DNA of 64,000 nt from DATKMK01 sp035541895 (GCA_035541895.1 DATKMK010000057.1:1-64000), one strand, 5' to 3'. Counted from the stretch's first letter, positions 8,852-16,234 are shown. The notes: generated from the letters alone by a model not told the origin. Numbers and translations: made by a program.

Positions 8852-9841
8852 TTACGGTACGGGGACCCCGTCGAAGACGCGCTTCACGACTTCATCGGCG
8901 TCGATCTCTTCGGCCTCGGCTTCGTAGGTGACGATCACGCGATGGCGCAGGACATCGGGGCCGATCGACTTGACGTCCTGCGGCGTGACGTACCCGCGCC
9001 CTTGCAGGAACGCGTGGGCCTTCGCGGCCAGCGTGAGGTACAACGTGGCGCGTGGGGAGGCGCCGTACTCGATCAGCGGCGCGAGGTCGAGCTTGTAGGC
9101 CGCCGGATCACGCGTCGCGAACACGATGTTGATGATGTACTCCTTGATCTTGTCGTCGATGTAAATCTGATCGACCAGCGAGCGCGAGCGCATGATGTCG
9201 GCGGTGTTCACCACCGCGGCGGCACCGCGATGATTGCCGGTTGCGGCCATCCGATCGAGGATCTGCCGTTCTTCTTCGCGCGACGGATAGTCGATGCGCA
9301 GCTTGAGCATGAACCGATCGATCTGCGCTTCCGGCAGTGGGTAGGTGCCCTCCTGCTCGATCGGATTTTGCGTCGCCAGCACCAGAAATGGCTCGGGCAG
9401 CGCATGGGTCTCGTCGCCGATGGTGACCTGATGTTCCTGCATGGCTTCGAGCAGCGCGCTCTGCACTTTGGCCGGCGCGCGGTTGATTTCGTCGGCGAGG
9501 ATGATCTGCGCGAAGATGGGGCCCTTCTTGGTGGTGAACGATCCGTCGCGCGGGCTGTAAATCATGGTGCCGATCAGATCGGCGGGCAGCAGGTCCGGCG
9601 TGAATTGGATGCGGCGGAAGTCGGCGGCGATCGCTTGCGCCAGCGTCTTGACCGAGAGCGTCTTGGCCAGTCCCGGCACGCCTTCGAGCAGCACGTGGCC
9701 GTTGGCGAGCAGGCCGATCAAGAGGCGGTCGATCAGATATCGTTGCCCGACGATGACGGTACCGACTTCCTCGCGCAAACGATACGCGAAGGCCGAGGCT
9801 TCTTTCACTTGATCGTTGATGGTGGAAATCCCAGCGTCCAT
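8852..9841 (-). CDS. MoxR-family AAA+ ATPase
   Basis: 329 residues from ATG 9841. GAGGAG lies 5 bases upstream of this ATG; more distant in-frame starts would add about 50 residues encoded in repeat-containing sequence. It has Walker A (GVPGLAKT, residues near 45-52), Walker B (IILADEINR) followed by AKVQSALLEAMQE, and sensor motif LATQNPIEQEGTYPLPEAQ. All are diagnostic of MoxR AAA+ ATPases, which act as chaperone-like ATPases for VWA-domain proteins. It is the first gene of the MoxR-DUF58-VWA-Bat operon, read leftward to 1445. The upstream region to 10118 also contains the divergent start of an ArsA-like gene. Confidence 0.93.
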   Translation of the reverse strand: MDAGISTINDQVKEASAFAYRLREEVGTVIVGQRYLIDRLLIGLLANGHVLLEGVPGLAKTLSVKTLAQAIAADFRRIQFTPDLLPADLIGTMIYSPRDGSFTTKKGPIFAQIILADEINRAPAKVQSALLEAMQEHQVTIGDETHALPEPFLVLATQNPIEQEGTYPLPEAQIDRFMLKLRIDYPSREEERQILDRMAATGNHRGAAAVVNTADIMRSRSLVDQIYIDDKIKEYIINIVFATRDPAAYKLDLAPLIEYGASPRATLYLTLAAKAHAFLQGRGYVTPQDVKSIGPDVLRHRVIVTYEAEAEEIDADEVVKRVFDGVPVP

Positions 9842-9976
9842 GCTCTCCTCATGCGAATGATTGGCTGTGGCAAACCGTCCGGAGCGCAAGCTCCCGCGCG
9901 CTGTTTTGACGACGAGATTGGCCGAGCATTCGAACGGCGTAACGAGCCGGTGAGGGGGGTCGACGAATCTCGACCC

Positions 9977-10011
9977 CCACTCACGAGTCACGGCTCACCA
10001 CTCACGGCCTC
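9977..10011. repeat. Heptad-repeat mini-array between moxR and the ArsA-like genes
   Basis: Four consecutive 7-base units, CCACTCA, CGAGTCA, CGGCTCA and CCACTCA, run from 9977 to 10004. A degenerate fifth, CGGCCTC, follows. The array lies in the 277-base divergent intergenic region between the MoxR start (9841) and the first ArsA-like start (10119), where promoters for both must lie. Similar arrays occur at 12187-12228, 13961-14029 and 16235-16269. Confidence 0.7.
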
Positions 10012-10118
10012 GTGTGTAGCCACGGCTACCAGCGTGGTCAAGTCGTTCGCCATTTGACTGCGGCGCCTCGACACTGAACAATGCGCGCGACCGAGACCTC
10101 CAGCCTCAGAGTTTCAGT

Positions 10119-11030
10119 ATGCCGGCCTCCCAGCTCTTCTTTGTCATCGGAAAAGGCGGTGTCGGCAAAACCACCGTCGCCGCCGCGATTGCCCGCGGGG
10201 CCGCGGAGCGCGGGCGGCGCGCGCTGCTGGTGGAAACCGCTGCCGACGGACGGCTGGCGCAATTGTTCGGCACCCGTGACCTCGGTGTCGAGCCGCGACG
10301 GTTGGCGGCGCGCATCGCCGCCGTGCGCGTCGAGCCGCGGCAACTCGTGGAAGCGTATTTCACGCGCTTGTTGCGAGTGCCGATGCTGGTGCGGCGGCTG
10401 CTCGCCAGCACGTCGTTCAACGCGCTGACCACCGCTGCGCCGGGTGTGACCGAGTTTCTGCTCCTCGAGCGCGTGCTCGATTGGGTCGCGCCGGCGGGAT
10501 TGCTGGCGCGGCAGACATACGACTTGGTGATCGTCGATGGACCCGCCACCGGCCACGCGCTCACGCTGCTCCGCACCCCGCGAAACTTGGCGAGCATGGT
10601 ACCGGGCGGGCCGATCGGCAGCACCGCGCGCCGGCTGCTCGCGCTGTTCGGCGATGCGACACGCACGCGCGCCGTGTTGGTCACCATCCCCGAGGACCTC
10701 GCCGTGAACGAGACGCTCGAGGCGCACGCGGCTCTGGTTGACGATCTCGCCATGCGCGTCGAGCGAACGATTTTGAACCGGGTTTTTCCGCGACGTTTTT
10801 CCCGCATCGACATCGCCGCACTCGCCGGTGCCGACGGCGAACCGGGCCCACTGTTGGCTGCGGCGCAATTCCAAATTGCGGCGCGCCGCGGCGCCGAGCG
10901 GCACCTCGGCCGACTGCGGCGCTCGCTGGGAACGACGCCGCTGGTCCTTCCCAACATTTTCACCGAAGGACTGACAACGACGCAGCTCGACAGCGCGGCG
11001 CGCCGGGTGTGCACCGCGTTGCTCGCGTAG
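10119..11030 (+). CDS. ArsA/Get3-like ATPase, first of a tandem pair
   Basis: 303 residues. A deviant Walker A (GKGGVGKTT, about residues 11-19) at the N-terminus is the signature of the ArsA/Get3 branch of SIMIBI NTPases. DGPATGHALTLL corresponds to the switch region usually written DTAPTGHTLRLL. Only one ATPase unit is present, so activity would need a dimer, either homodimer or heterodimer with the next gene. Family members either energise arsenite efflux or handle tail-anchored proteins. No arsenic genes (ArsB, ArsR) are nearby, so arsenite transport is not supported. The next gene starts 22 bases downstream, indicating an operon. Confidence 0.85.
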   Translation: MPASQLFFVIGKGGVGKTTVAAAIARGAAERGRRALLVETAADGRLAQLFGTRDLGVEPRRLAARIAAVRVEPRQLVEAYFTRLLRVPMLVRRLLASTSFNALTTAAPGVTEFLLLERVLDWVAPAGLLARQTYDLVIVDGPATGHALTLLRTPRNLASMVPGGPIGSTARRLLALFGDATRTRAVLVTIPEDLAVNETLEAHAALVDDLAMRVERTILNRVFPRRFSRIDIAALAGADGEPGPLLAAAQFQIAARRGAERHLGRLRRSLGTTPLVLPNIFTEGLTTTQLDSAARRVCTALLA

Positions 11031-11052
11031 CCGGTACGTTGAAGCATCGGAC

Positions 11053-12153
11053 ATGAAGGAAGCGCGAGTCACCCACCCCAGTCACTCGTTCCTGCGCAAG
11101 CGCTTGCTGGTGTGCGTCGGTACCGGCGGGGTCGGCAAGACCACGGTGGCTGCGGCGCTCGGCGTCGCCGCCGCGCTGCAACGCCGGCGCACTGCAGTGA
11201 TCACATTCGATCCGGCCCGACGGCTCAAGGATGCGCTCGGGCTCACTCGCCTCACCACCGAGCCGCACCCGGTGCCGCTGGGATCGAGCAGCCCGGGGAT
11301 GGAGTCGCTCGATGCGATGGCGCTGGACACCAAGCGCGTCTTCGATGCCGTGGTGCGGCGCTTCGCACCCACGCCGGCGGTCGCCGAACAGATTCTGGCG
11401 AACCGCCTCTATCAGCAACTCTCCAACGAGTTGGGCGGCTCGGCCGAATACATGGCGATGGAGAAGCTGCACGAACTGTTGCACCACGCACACTATCAGC
11501 TCGTGGTGGTGGATACGCCGCCCAGCTCGCACGCGCGCGAGCTGCTCGCGGCGCCGACCAGATTGGGCGAGCTGCTGGCGTCGCGGGCGGTGAACTTCTT
11601 GAAGAGTCCGGCATCGCTGTTGAGTGGAAGCGGCGGGGTTGCGCGCCTGACGCTCGCGGCGGTGCTCAAGGTGCTCGAACGCTGGACCGGGTTGAGTCTG
11701 CTGCAGGACCTCGCGGGTTTCGTCGAGGGCTTCGAATCGATGATCGCCGGCTTTCAGACTCGCGCCGACGAAGTCGCCAAACTCCTGCGTGCGCCCAGCA
11801 CGGGATTCGTATTGGTCACCACGCCCGAGCCCGACGCCGTGGCAACCGTCATCGAGCTACATCGCGAGTTACGCGAGTCGGGCTTCCGCGTCAGCGGCGT
11901 GGTCGCCAATCGCGTGGTCGCGTTCCCACATCGACGCAACGTCGACGCCGAAGCCGCGCTGTGGCCGGCACGGCTGCAGCGCAAGCTGCTCGCCAACTAC
12001 GCGGACCTGGAGACCCTGTCGCGCCGCGATCGGCGCACGCTCAGCGCTCTCCACGACGCCACTGGTCTGCCTTTGCTCGCAGCCGTACCGATGCTGCGCG
12101 AGCCGCCGCAATCGCTGGCGGCACTGCAGCGGTTTGCGAGCTATTTGGAATGA
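11053..12153 (+). CDS. ArsA/Get3-like ATPase, second of a tandem pair
   Basis: 366 residues. The P-loop GTGGVGKTT is at about residues 23-31, ITFDPARRLKDALGL follows, and DTPPSSHARELL stands in the switch position. It is a paralogue of the upstream gene rather than a fusion as in ArsA of E. coli plasmids. Paired single-domain ArsA-like ATPases are known in Actinobacteria (for example the Rv3679-Rv3680 type), where they form a complex. A heterodimer is a reasonable inference here too. ATG 11053 follows TTGAAGCATCGGAC with no strong Shine-Dalgarno, so coupling to the first gene is likely. The stop is 10 bases from the end of the opposing coiled-coil gene. Confidence 0.85.
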   Translation: MKEARVTHPSHSFLRKRLLVCVGTGGVGKTTVAAALGVAAALQRRRTAVITFDPARRLKDALGLTRLTTEPHPVPLGSSSPGMESLDAMALDTKRVFDAVVRRFAPTPAVAEQILANRLYQQLSNELGGSAEYMAMEKLHELLHHAHYQLVVVDTPPSSHARELLAAPTRLGELLASRAVNFLKSPASLLSGSGGVARLTLAAVLKVLERWTGLSLLQDLAGFVEGFESMIAGFQTRADEVAKLLRAPSTGFVLVTTPEPDAVATVIELHRELRESGFRVSGVVANRVVAFPHRRNVDAEAALWPARLQRKLLANYADLETLSRRDRRTLSALHDATGLPLLAAVPMLREPPQSLAALQRFASYLE

Positions 12154-12162
12154 GGCCTGGTC

Positions 12163-12564
12163 TCAAACGCTCGACGGACCTTCGGCGTCAGAGATCACAC
12201 GTTGGATCTCAGATGTTGAACGTTGGACCTTCTGTCGCGGTTTCGGTTTTGTCGCGCTGGCCGCCAGCAGGCGGTCGAGTTTCATATTGAGGTTGAGGAT
12301 GCTGCCTTGCAGCGCTTCGATCTTGGTCAGCAGCTTATGATAATCGGCGCGCGACGGCAGGTTGAGGAGCGAGAGCAGCGTTTGCATATTCCGATCAATC
12401 TGACCTTTGGTTTGCGCCGCGCGGCGGATGGTCTTGCTCACACCGTCGGTCACAGTGCGATTGCGGAACAATTCTTCCAGCACTTGCCCGGCGGTCTGTT
12501 CGCCGCGCTCGATCAACCATTGCAGCACCCCGACCGGTTCACGATGGGAGGTTTTTGCCGGCAT
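12163..12564 (-). CDS. Small coiled-coil protein (phasin-like?), convergent with the ArsA pair
   Basis: 133 residues, no signal peptide and no membrane segment. Residues about 10-30 look like a helical segment (LQWLIERGEQTAGQVLEELF). Residues 45-100 are predicted coiled coil (IDRNMQTLLSLLNLPSR, LLTKIEALQGSILNLNMKLDRLL). The pattern of a short helical head, a LPSR segment and long heptads recalls poly-hydroxyalkanoate granule-associated (phasin) proteins, but no synthase is nearby, so this is only a suggestion. The last ~20 residues are encoded by an array of 7-base DNA repeats (12187-12228) and probably do not belong to the conserved core. A strong promoter lies directly upstream. Confidence 0.65.
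   Translation of the reverse strand: MPAKTSHREPVGVLQWLIERGEQTAGQVLEELFRNRTVTDGVSKTIRRAAQTKGQIDRNMQTLLSLLNLPSRADYHKLLTKIEALQGSILNLNMKLDRLLAASATKPKPRQKVQRSTSEIQRVISDAEGPSSV
12187..12228. repeat. Heptad-repeat array inside the 3' end of the coiled-coil gene
   Basis: Six consecutive 7-base units on the plus strand: GTCAGAG, ATCACAC, GTTGGAT, CTCAGAT, GTTGAAC and GTTGGAC. They are translated on the minus strand as part of the C-terminal tail of the 12163-12564 gene. This implies that the repeat was inserted at, or replaced, the gene's original end. Confidence 0.65.
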
Positions 12565-12572
12565 CGACTTGC

Positions 12573-12602
12573 TTTATAGTGAGCTGCCGCGCAGAACGTC
12601 AA
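12573..12602 (-). promoter_or_regulatory. Sigma70-like promoter giving a probably leaderless mRNA
   Basis: On the minus strand, TTGACG (12602-12597) and TATAAA (12578-12573) are separated by 18 bases. The predicted transcription start, 6-8 bases after the -10 box, falls at about 12564-12567, on or next to the ATG at 12564. The mRNA of the coiled-coil gene would therefore be leaderless or nearly so, which fits the lack of a Shine-Dalgarno. The -35 box is only 3 bases from the divergent start codon at 12605. Confidence 0.6.
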
Positions 12603-12604
12603 CC

Positions 12605-12844
12605 ATGCATTGGTCCGAGGTCCTCAGCTCGCTGTACGGCTTGCGCTGGGTCAGCGGCAATCTCGACGCTGCCACGGTCGTACGAACCCTGCTGGTGATC
12701 AACACCTGCAACGCCGTCATGTGTCGCCTGTTCGCGCACAACAACGGCTACGACAAGAAGTGGTGGACGGTGCTGGGCTTCGTCTTCGGCATCTGGGCGG
12801 TGGCGGTCCTGATCGTGTTGCCGAAGCGGACTCAGTCGGGCTAA
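12605..12844 (+). CDS. Small hydrophobic membrane protein, unknown function
   Basis: 79 residues (MHWSEVLSSLYGLRW onward). One clear transmembrane segment lies near the C-terminus (about 52-72, WTVLGFVFGIWAVAVLIVLP), with a moderately hydrophobic stretch at about 22-40 before it and a basic tail (KRTQSG). The ATG at 12605 has no evident Shine-Dalgarno. The gene begins 40 bases from the divergent coiled-coil gene, so the two may share a control region. Similar short proteins with a hydrophobic end are often annotated as hypothetical. No family is recognised. Confidence 0.55.
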   Translation: MHWSEVLSSLYGLRWVSGNLDAATVVRTLLVINTCNAVMCRLFAHNNGYDKKWWTVLGFVFGIWAVAVLIVLPKRTQSG

Positions 12845-12856
12845 GACCTGCCCGAA

Positions 12857-13057
12857 GTGCCGGCCATCATCGACAACATGACTGTCCGGCTTGCGGACGC
12901 GCTCAGGCAGGTCCTCCCTGAAGCGCACTCATGCGCGTTCCCACGAGCCGACACAACCATCCAGGAATGCGAGATCGACGAGCGTGTCGACCGCCTCGGA
13001 AACGCCAGAAGATCAGGCAAGCCAATGGCGATGGTGACTTCATCGATCCCGTGTTGA
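12857..13057 (+). pseudogene. Possible remnant of a PLD-type helicase N-terminus
   Basis: An open stretch beginning PAIIDNMTVRLADALRQVLP resembles the start of phospholipase-D-domain superfamily II helicases, which commonly open with a (I)IDN...LADAL-type helix. Only about 25 residues look conserved, then the frame loses similarity. The 12845-13251 stretch contains no intact gene, is noticeably lower in GC than its surroundings, and otherwise holds only a palindrome near 13150-13193. I read it as accessory-gene debris. The family assignment is weak. Confidence 0.3.
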
Positions 13058-13149
13058 TGAGCAAGATCGAGTGCGTGCAATCAACAGTTCTCAACCGCCT
13101 GAGTCACTCCGGAACGCCGACGCTGGTATCCAGCGAAGTCAAGGCGCCA

Positions 13150-13193
13150 CTGGACGCCGGTACTGTCCGAAGTAGGACAGTACCTGGACGCCG
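13150..13193. promoter_or_regulatory. Operator-like palindrome flanked by direct repeats
   Basis: A perfect inverted repeat of 10-base arms, GGTACTGTCC (13159-13168) and GGACAGTACC (13175-13184), surrounds 6 bases. It is flanked by direct copies of CTGGACGCCG at 13150-13159 and 13184-13193. It lies about 60 bases upstream of the frameshifted DUF4258 gene. It could be the operator of a lost toxin-antitoxin or other accessory operon, or a small insertion footprint. There is no T-run, so terminator function is less likely. Confidence 0.4.
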
Positions 13194-13251
13194 TGCCGAA
13201 GCTGCAAAGCCACCCGTTTCGCAATTCGAGGCATTCTCCGACTGAAAGCGG

Positions 13252-13540
13252 ATGAAATCACTCACCGAGCTTCGGCATCAACTTGCCGCCGGCCAGTTCG
13301 ACTTCAGCCGGGACGCCTTTCCGGCGGGCGGTCGAGCGTAACATCAGCGACGACGAAATTCGCACCGCCGGCGGCCACGCCGAGGTGATCGAGGAACATC
13401 CGGAGGACAAGTATTCGCCCAGCGTTTTGCTTGTGGGCTTTACAGCCGCTGGCCGTCCGCTGCATATTCAGGTCTCGATGGCTGACTCGGAGACGACCAG
13501 AATCATCACACTGTATGAACCAGACCCAGCCGAAGTGTGA
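13252..13540 (+). pseudogene. DUF4258 gene broken by a one-base insertion
   Basis: From ATG 13252 the frame reads MKSLTELRHQLAAGQFDFS-RDAF and then stops early. Removing one T from the TTT at 13318-13320 joins it to a second open frame that reads on as RRAVERNISDDEI and continues to EPDPAEV. The repaired product (about 95 residues) is a normal DUF4258 protein, a small RelE/MqsR-like fold often paired with a YgiT-type zinc-finger antitoxin. No such partner follows; acpS begins 40 bases downstream. The C-terminus is also shorter than usual, so the gene is probably decayed rather than a sequencing artefact, but an assembly error in the T-run cannot be excluded. Confidence 0.75.
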
Positions 13541-13580
13541 GTCGCGACGGGTGATCCGCAAACGGGGGAGTGCTGAGGTT

Positions 13581-13964
13581 ATGATCGTTGGAATCGGGGT
13601 TGATCTGATTGAAGTGCCGCGGATTGCGGAGGCGTTGGGAAATCGGCGGACGGGGGCGCGGTTCGAGACGCGGGTGTTCACGCCGGCAGAGATCGCGTAC
13701 TGTCGCAAACGACGAGGTTCCTTGGAGAGTTTTGCCGCCCGCTTCGCCGCCAAGGAGGCAACGATGAAGGCACTGGGCCGCGGCTACCTCGGCGGCGGCA
13801 TCGGCTGGCTGCAGATCGAAGTCGTCCGCGGCCGCGGCCGCCCGCGTCTCGCCCTCACCGGGCGTGCCAAGGAACACGCCGATTCACTCGGGGTCACCCG
13901 CTTCCACTTATCGCTGACGCATACTTCGGCATTCGCGATCGCGTATGTGATTGCAGAGGGGTGA
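13581..13964 (+). CDS. acpS: Holo-[acyl-carrier-protein] synthase
   Basis: 127 residues. Transfers the 4'-phosphopantetheine arm of coenzyme A to acyl carrier protein, an essential step of fatty-acid synthesis. The N-terminal GIGVDLIEVPRI carries the Mg-binding Asp, and ARFAAKEATMKALG carries the catalytic Glu/Lys motif. LSLTHTSAFAIAYVI is the conserved C-terminal strand. The size matches the usual ~125. ATG 13581 is preceded by GAGG. The stop codon TGA (13962-13964) is inside the left arm of a large inverted heptad repeat. Confidence 0.95.
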   Translation: MIVGIGVDLIEVPRIAEALGNRRTGARFETRVFTPAEIAYCRKRRGSLESFAARFAAKEATMKALGRGYLGGGIGWLQIEVVRGRGRPRLALTGRAKEHADSLGVTRFHLSLTHTSAFAIAYVIAEG

Positions 13965-14029
13965 GTCGTGAGTAGTGAGTGGCCGGAAATTCCTTTCCTA
14001 CTACTCACGACTCACCCCTCACCCCTCAA
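13956..14029. terminator. Large inverted heptad repeat between convergent acpS and radical SAM genes
   Basis: Bases 13956-13975 (GAGGGGTGAGTCGTGAGTAG) are perfectly complementary to 14001-14020, giving a 20-bp stem with a 25-base loop. The loop itself can fold (GGAAA with TTTCC). Both arms are made of 7-base units: GTGAGTC, GTGAGTA, GTGAGTG on the left, and TACTCAC, GACTCAC, CCCTCAC, CCCTCAA on the right (14002-14029). The acpS stop lies in the left arm and the radical SAM stop lies in the right array, so the element sits exactly where a bidirectional transcription barrier is expected. Confidence 0.65.
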
Positions 14030-15711
14030 CACGCTGCGCACGACGTGCACGTGGTCGTATCGCACGGCGGCGTCTGACGAGCTGCCAGCGCTTTGCGCCG
14101 CTCGACCCACAGGTAGCTCTTGGCGATGCGGTGATCGATGAAGTCCCACGGCATCCGCTCGGCGTCGCCGTAGCGGCGATGCACGAAGCCGTCGGGATGC
14201 GGCAGAGCGGCGAACTCGCCGCGTTGCCAGCGTCGCAGCACGTGCCACCAGTCGCCGTCGGCCGCGTCGATGGCTTCGAGCACGACGCCGAGACGGCGGT
14301 CGCCGCGCGAGAGTAACGTCTGAAAGTACGCCTCGCGCGGCGACTCGATGTCGAGTTTGACGTTGGGGACTTTGCCGAGCGCCTTGCGGAGTTGTTGGAT
14401 CTTGAACTTGAGGCACGGCAGCGTGTCCATCGGCTCCCACTGAAACGGCGTCCACGGTTTGGGGACGAACGGATTCAGCGACACGATGATCTTGCCGACC
14501 CGGCCGCGGGCGCGGCCGGCTTCGCACAGTTGCGTGCGCAGCTTCAACGTGAGATCGGCAATCGCCAGCACATCGTCGATTTCTTCCGTCGGCAGACCGA
14601 ACATCGAGTAGATCTTCAAGTCGCGGACACCCTCGCCGACCAGCAGCTCGGTGGCGCGCAGGATGTCGGCTTCGGTGAGATTCTTGTTGATCACCCGCCG
14701 CATGCGTTCGGAACCGGCTTCGGGAGCGATGGTGACGCTCCGGTTCTGATTCCGCACGAGTGCCGCCGCAAGCCGCGGGGTGACACAGTCCGCTTTCAAC
14801 GACGAGGGCGACAATCTCCCGCCGGCGTCGGCGGCGATCTCAGTCAGTACATCGACCCCGGACACGCTCGCCATTTCGGCGCCGACCAATCCAATGGTCT
14901 GGCGCTCGGCGAGTCCGGCGCGCACGCTGGCGGCGAGTTGTTCGACGCCGCGGGTGCGGATCGGACGGTACATGTAGCCGGCCGCGCAGAAGCGGCAGCC
15001 CCACTGACACCCGCGGCTGGCTTCGACCATCACCATGTCGCCGAAGACCGCTTCGTCGGTGAGGACGCGGCTGGTGGTGGCGAACCGGTTCAGATCCCAG
15101 ACAAGTCGCCGCTCGACCATGGGCGAGCCGGGGCCGGCGTAATCGAGACCGACGGTGACCGGACCATCGAAGCGCGGCGCGTAGAAGGCGGGGACATACG
15201 CGCCGGCGACGCGTTCGGCGGCTTGCCGCAACCCGTGATCACGCTCGACTCCGGCCGCATGCGCCTCGCAGTACAGGGCCAAGAACTCCGGCAACATCTC
15301 TTCCGCCTCACCGATCAGGAAGAGGTCGATGAAATCCGCAATCGGCTCGGGATTGAGAAACGTCGCCGGTCCGCCGGCGACGATCAATGGATGGCCGCTG
15401 CGCTGCGCGCTGCGCACGGGAATCCGCGCGAGCGACAGCAGACGTGCAACGTGCCAATAGTCGACCTCGAACGAGATCGAAAAGGCGATGATGTCGAAGT
15501 CGGTCAACGGTCGATTCGACTCGAGCGATCGCAGCACAGGGGTCGGTGCATTGTCGTCATCGGGCAGAAACGCGCGCTCGCAGACCACGCCGGGAAACTG
15601 GTCGCAGAGTTCGTACACCGCGTGAAAGCCGAGATTGCCCATCGCCACCGCGTAGCGATTGGGGTAGGCGAGACACACGCGCACGGCCGCGTCGGCCTTC
15701 TTTGTAAACAA
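14026..15711 (-). CDS. B12-binding-type radical SAM protein (TIGR03960-like)
   Basis: About 561 residues from TTG 15711; the open frame extends about 27 codons further upstream without ATG, so the start is uncertain. The N-terminal region (VCLAYPNRYAVAMGNLGFHAVYEL) is the cobalamin-binding-like domain of TIGR03960 proteins. The radical SAM cluster motif CQWGCRFC (CxxxCxxC) lies at about residues 235-245, followed by YMYRPIRTR. APEAGSERMRRVINKN and FGLPTEEIDD are typical downstream motifs. The tail CTSCAAC provides further cysteines, possibly a second Fe-S site. TIGR03960 proteins are often found with a DUF2344 partner and RNase G, but neither is adjacent here. The reaction is unknown. Confidence 0.85.
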   Translation of the reverse strand: MFTKKADAAVRVCLAYPNRYAVAMGNLGFHAVYELCDQFPGVVCERAFLPDDDNAPTPVLRSLESNRPLTDFDIIAFSISFEVDYWHVARLLSLARIPVRSAQRSGHPLIVAGGPATFLNPEPIADFIDLFLIGEAEEMLPEFLALYCEAHAAGVERDHGLRQAAERVAGAYVPAFYAPRFDGPVTVGLDYAGPGSPMVERRLVWDLNRFATTSRVLTDEAVFGDMVMVEASRGCQWGCRFCAAGYMYRPIRTRGVEQLAASVRAGLAERQTIGLVGAEMASVSGVDVLTEIAADAGGRLSPSSLKADCVTPRLAAALVRNQNRSVTIAPEAGSERMRRVINKNLTEADILRATELLVGEGVRDLKIYSMFGLPTEEIDDVLAIADLTLKLRTQLCEAGRARGRVGKIIVSLNPFVPKPWTPFQWEPMDTLPCLKFKIQQLRKALGKVPNVKLDIESPREAYFQTLLSRGDRRLGVVLEAIDAADGDWWHVLRRWQRGEFAALPHPDGFVHRRYGDAERMPWDFIDHRIAKSYLWVERRKALAARQTPPCDTTTCTSCAAC

Positions 15712-15827
15712 GATCCGCTCGCGCGCGTAGCGGGCGCGTGCCCGTTCTTCCTGCTGCCAGTTCGACAGTGCCGCGTTACTCCGTGCCTCGACTTATAGCC
15801 GTGGCGCACCGGGGCAACAACCGCGGC

Positions 15828-16184
15828 TCACGCGACCGGATCTTGCCGCAGCTCGACCGTGTTGCCGTCGGGATCGAGCACCCACATCTGATCGCCGGCG
15901 TCGAGCACGTCGAGCCCGAGCCGTTGCAGTTTCGCGCGCATCGCCGGTACGTCGACGCTAACGGCGAAGTGCGGATCGCTCGGATTGATGCGGTGCTCGG
16001 CGCGCGCCAAGCCGTCGCGTTGGATCAAGTGGAGCTGCCCTTCACCGAGCCCATACCACATACCGGGAAAGCCGAAGTTGGGACGCTCGATCGGCATGAA
16101 GCCGAGAACTTGTTCGTAGAACTCGCGCGCACGGGCAACGTCGGCGACGCAGATCGATGCGTGATGCAGGACGGGGTTGTTCAT
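15828..16184 (-). CDS. Glyoxalase/VOC-fold metalloprotein
   Basis: 118 residues from ATG 16184; a longer upstream reading would be encoded in repeat sequence and is rejected. The start HHASICVADVARAREFYEQVLGF is the classical VOC-fold first beta-alpha-beta unit with its metal-ligand His. A second motif is HFAVSVDVPAMRAKLQRLG, and the C-terminus WVLDPDGNTVELRQ contains the conserved Glu. Members are glyoxalase I, dioxygenases or fosfomycin-resistance enzymes. The substrate cannot be told from sequence. It stands alone between the radical SAM gene and a divergent histidine phosphatase. Confidence 0.85.
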   Translation of the reverse strand: MNNPVLHHASICVADVARAREFYEQVLGFMPIERPNFGFPGMWYGLGEGQLHLIQRDGLARAEHRINPSDPHFAVSVDVPAMRAKLQRLGLDVLDAGDQMWVLDPDGNTVELRQDPVA

Positions 16185-16234
16185 GCCCCGCTGATAGCAC
16201 AGCGGCTCGCGTTGATAGAAGACAGGTGGTGTAC

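Noticed and set aside
10119..12153. Arsenite-resistance operon
   Set aside because: ArsA-like ATPases are present but ArsB, ArsR, ArsC and ArsD are absent, and the ATPases are separate single-domain proteins.
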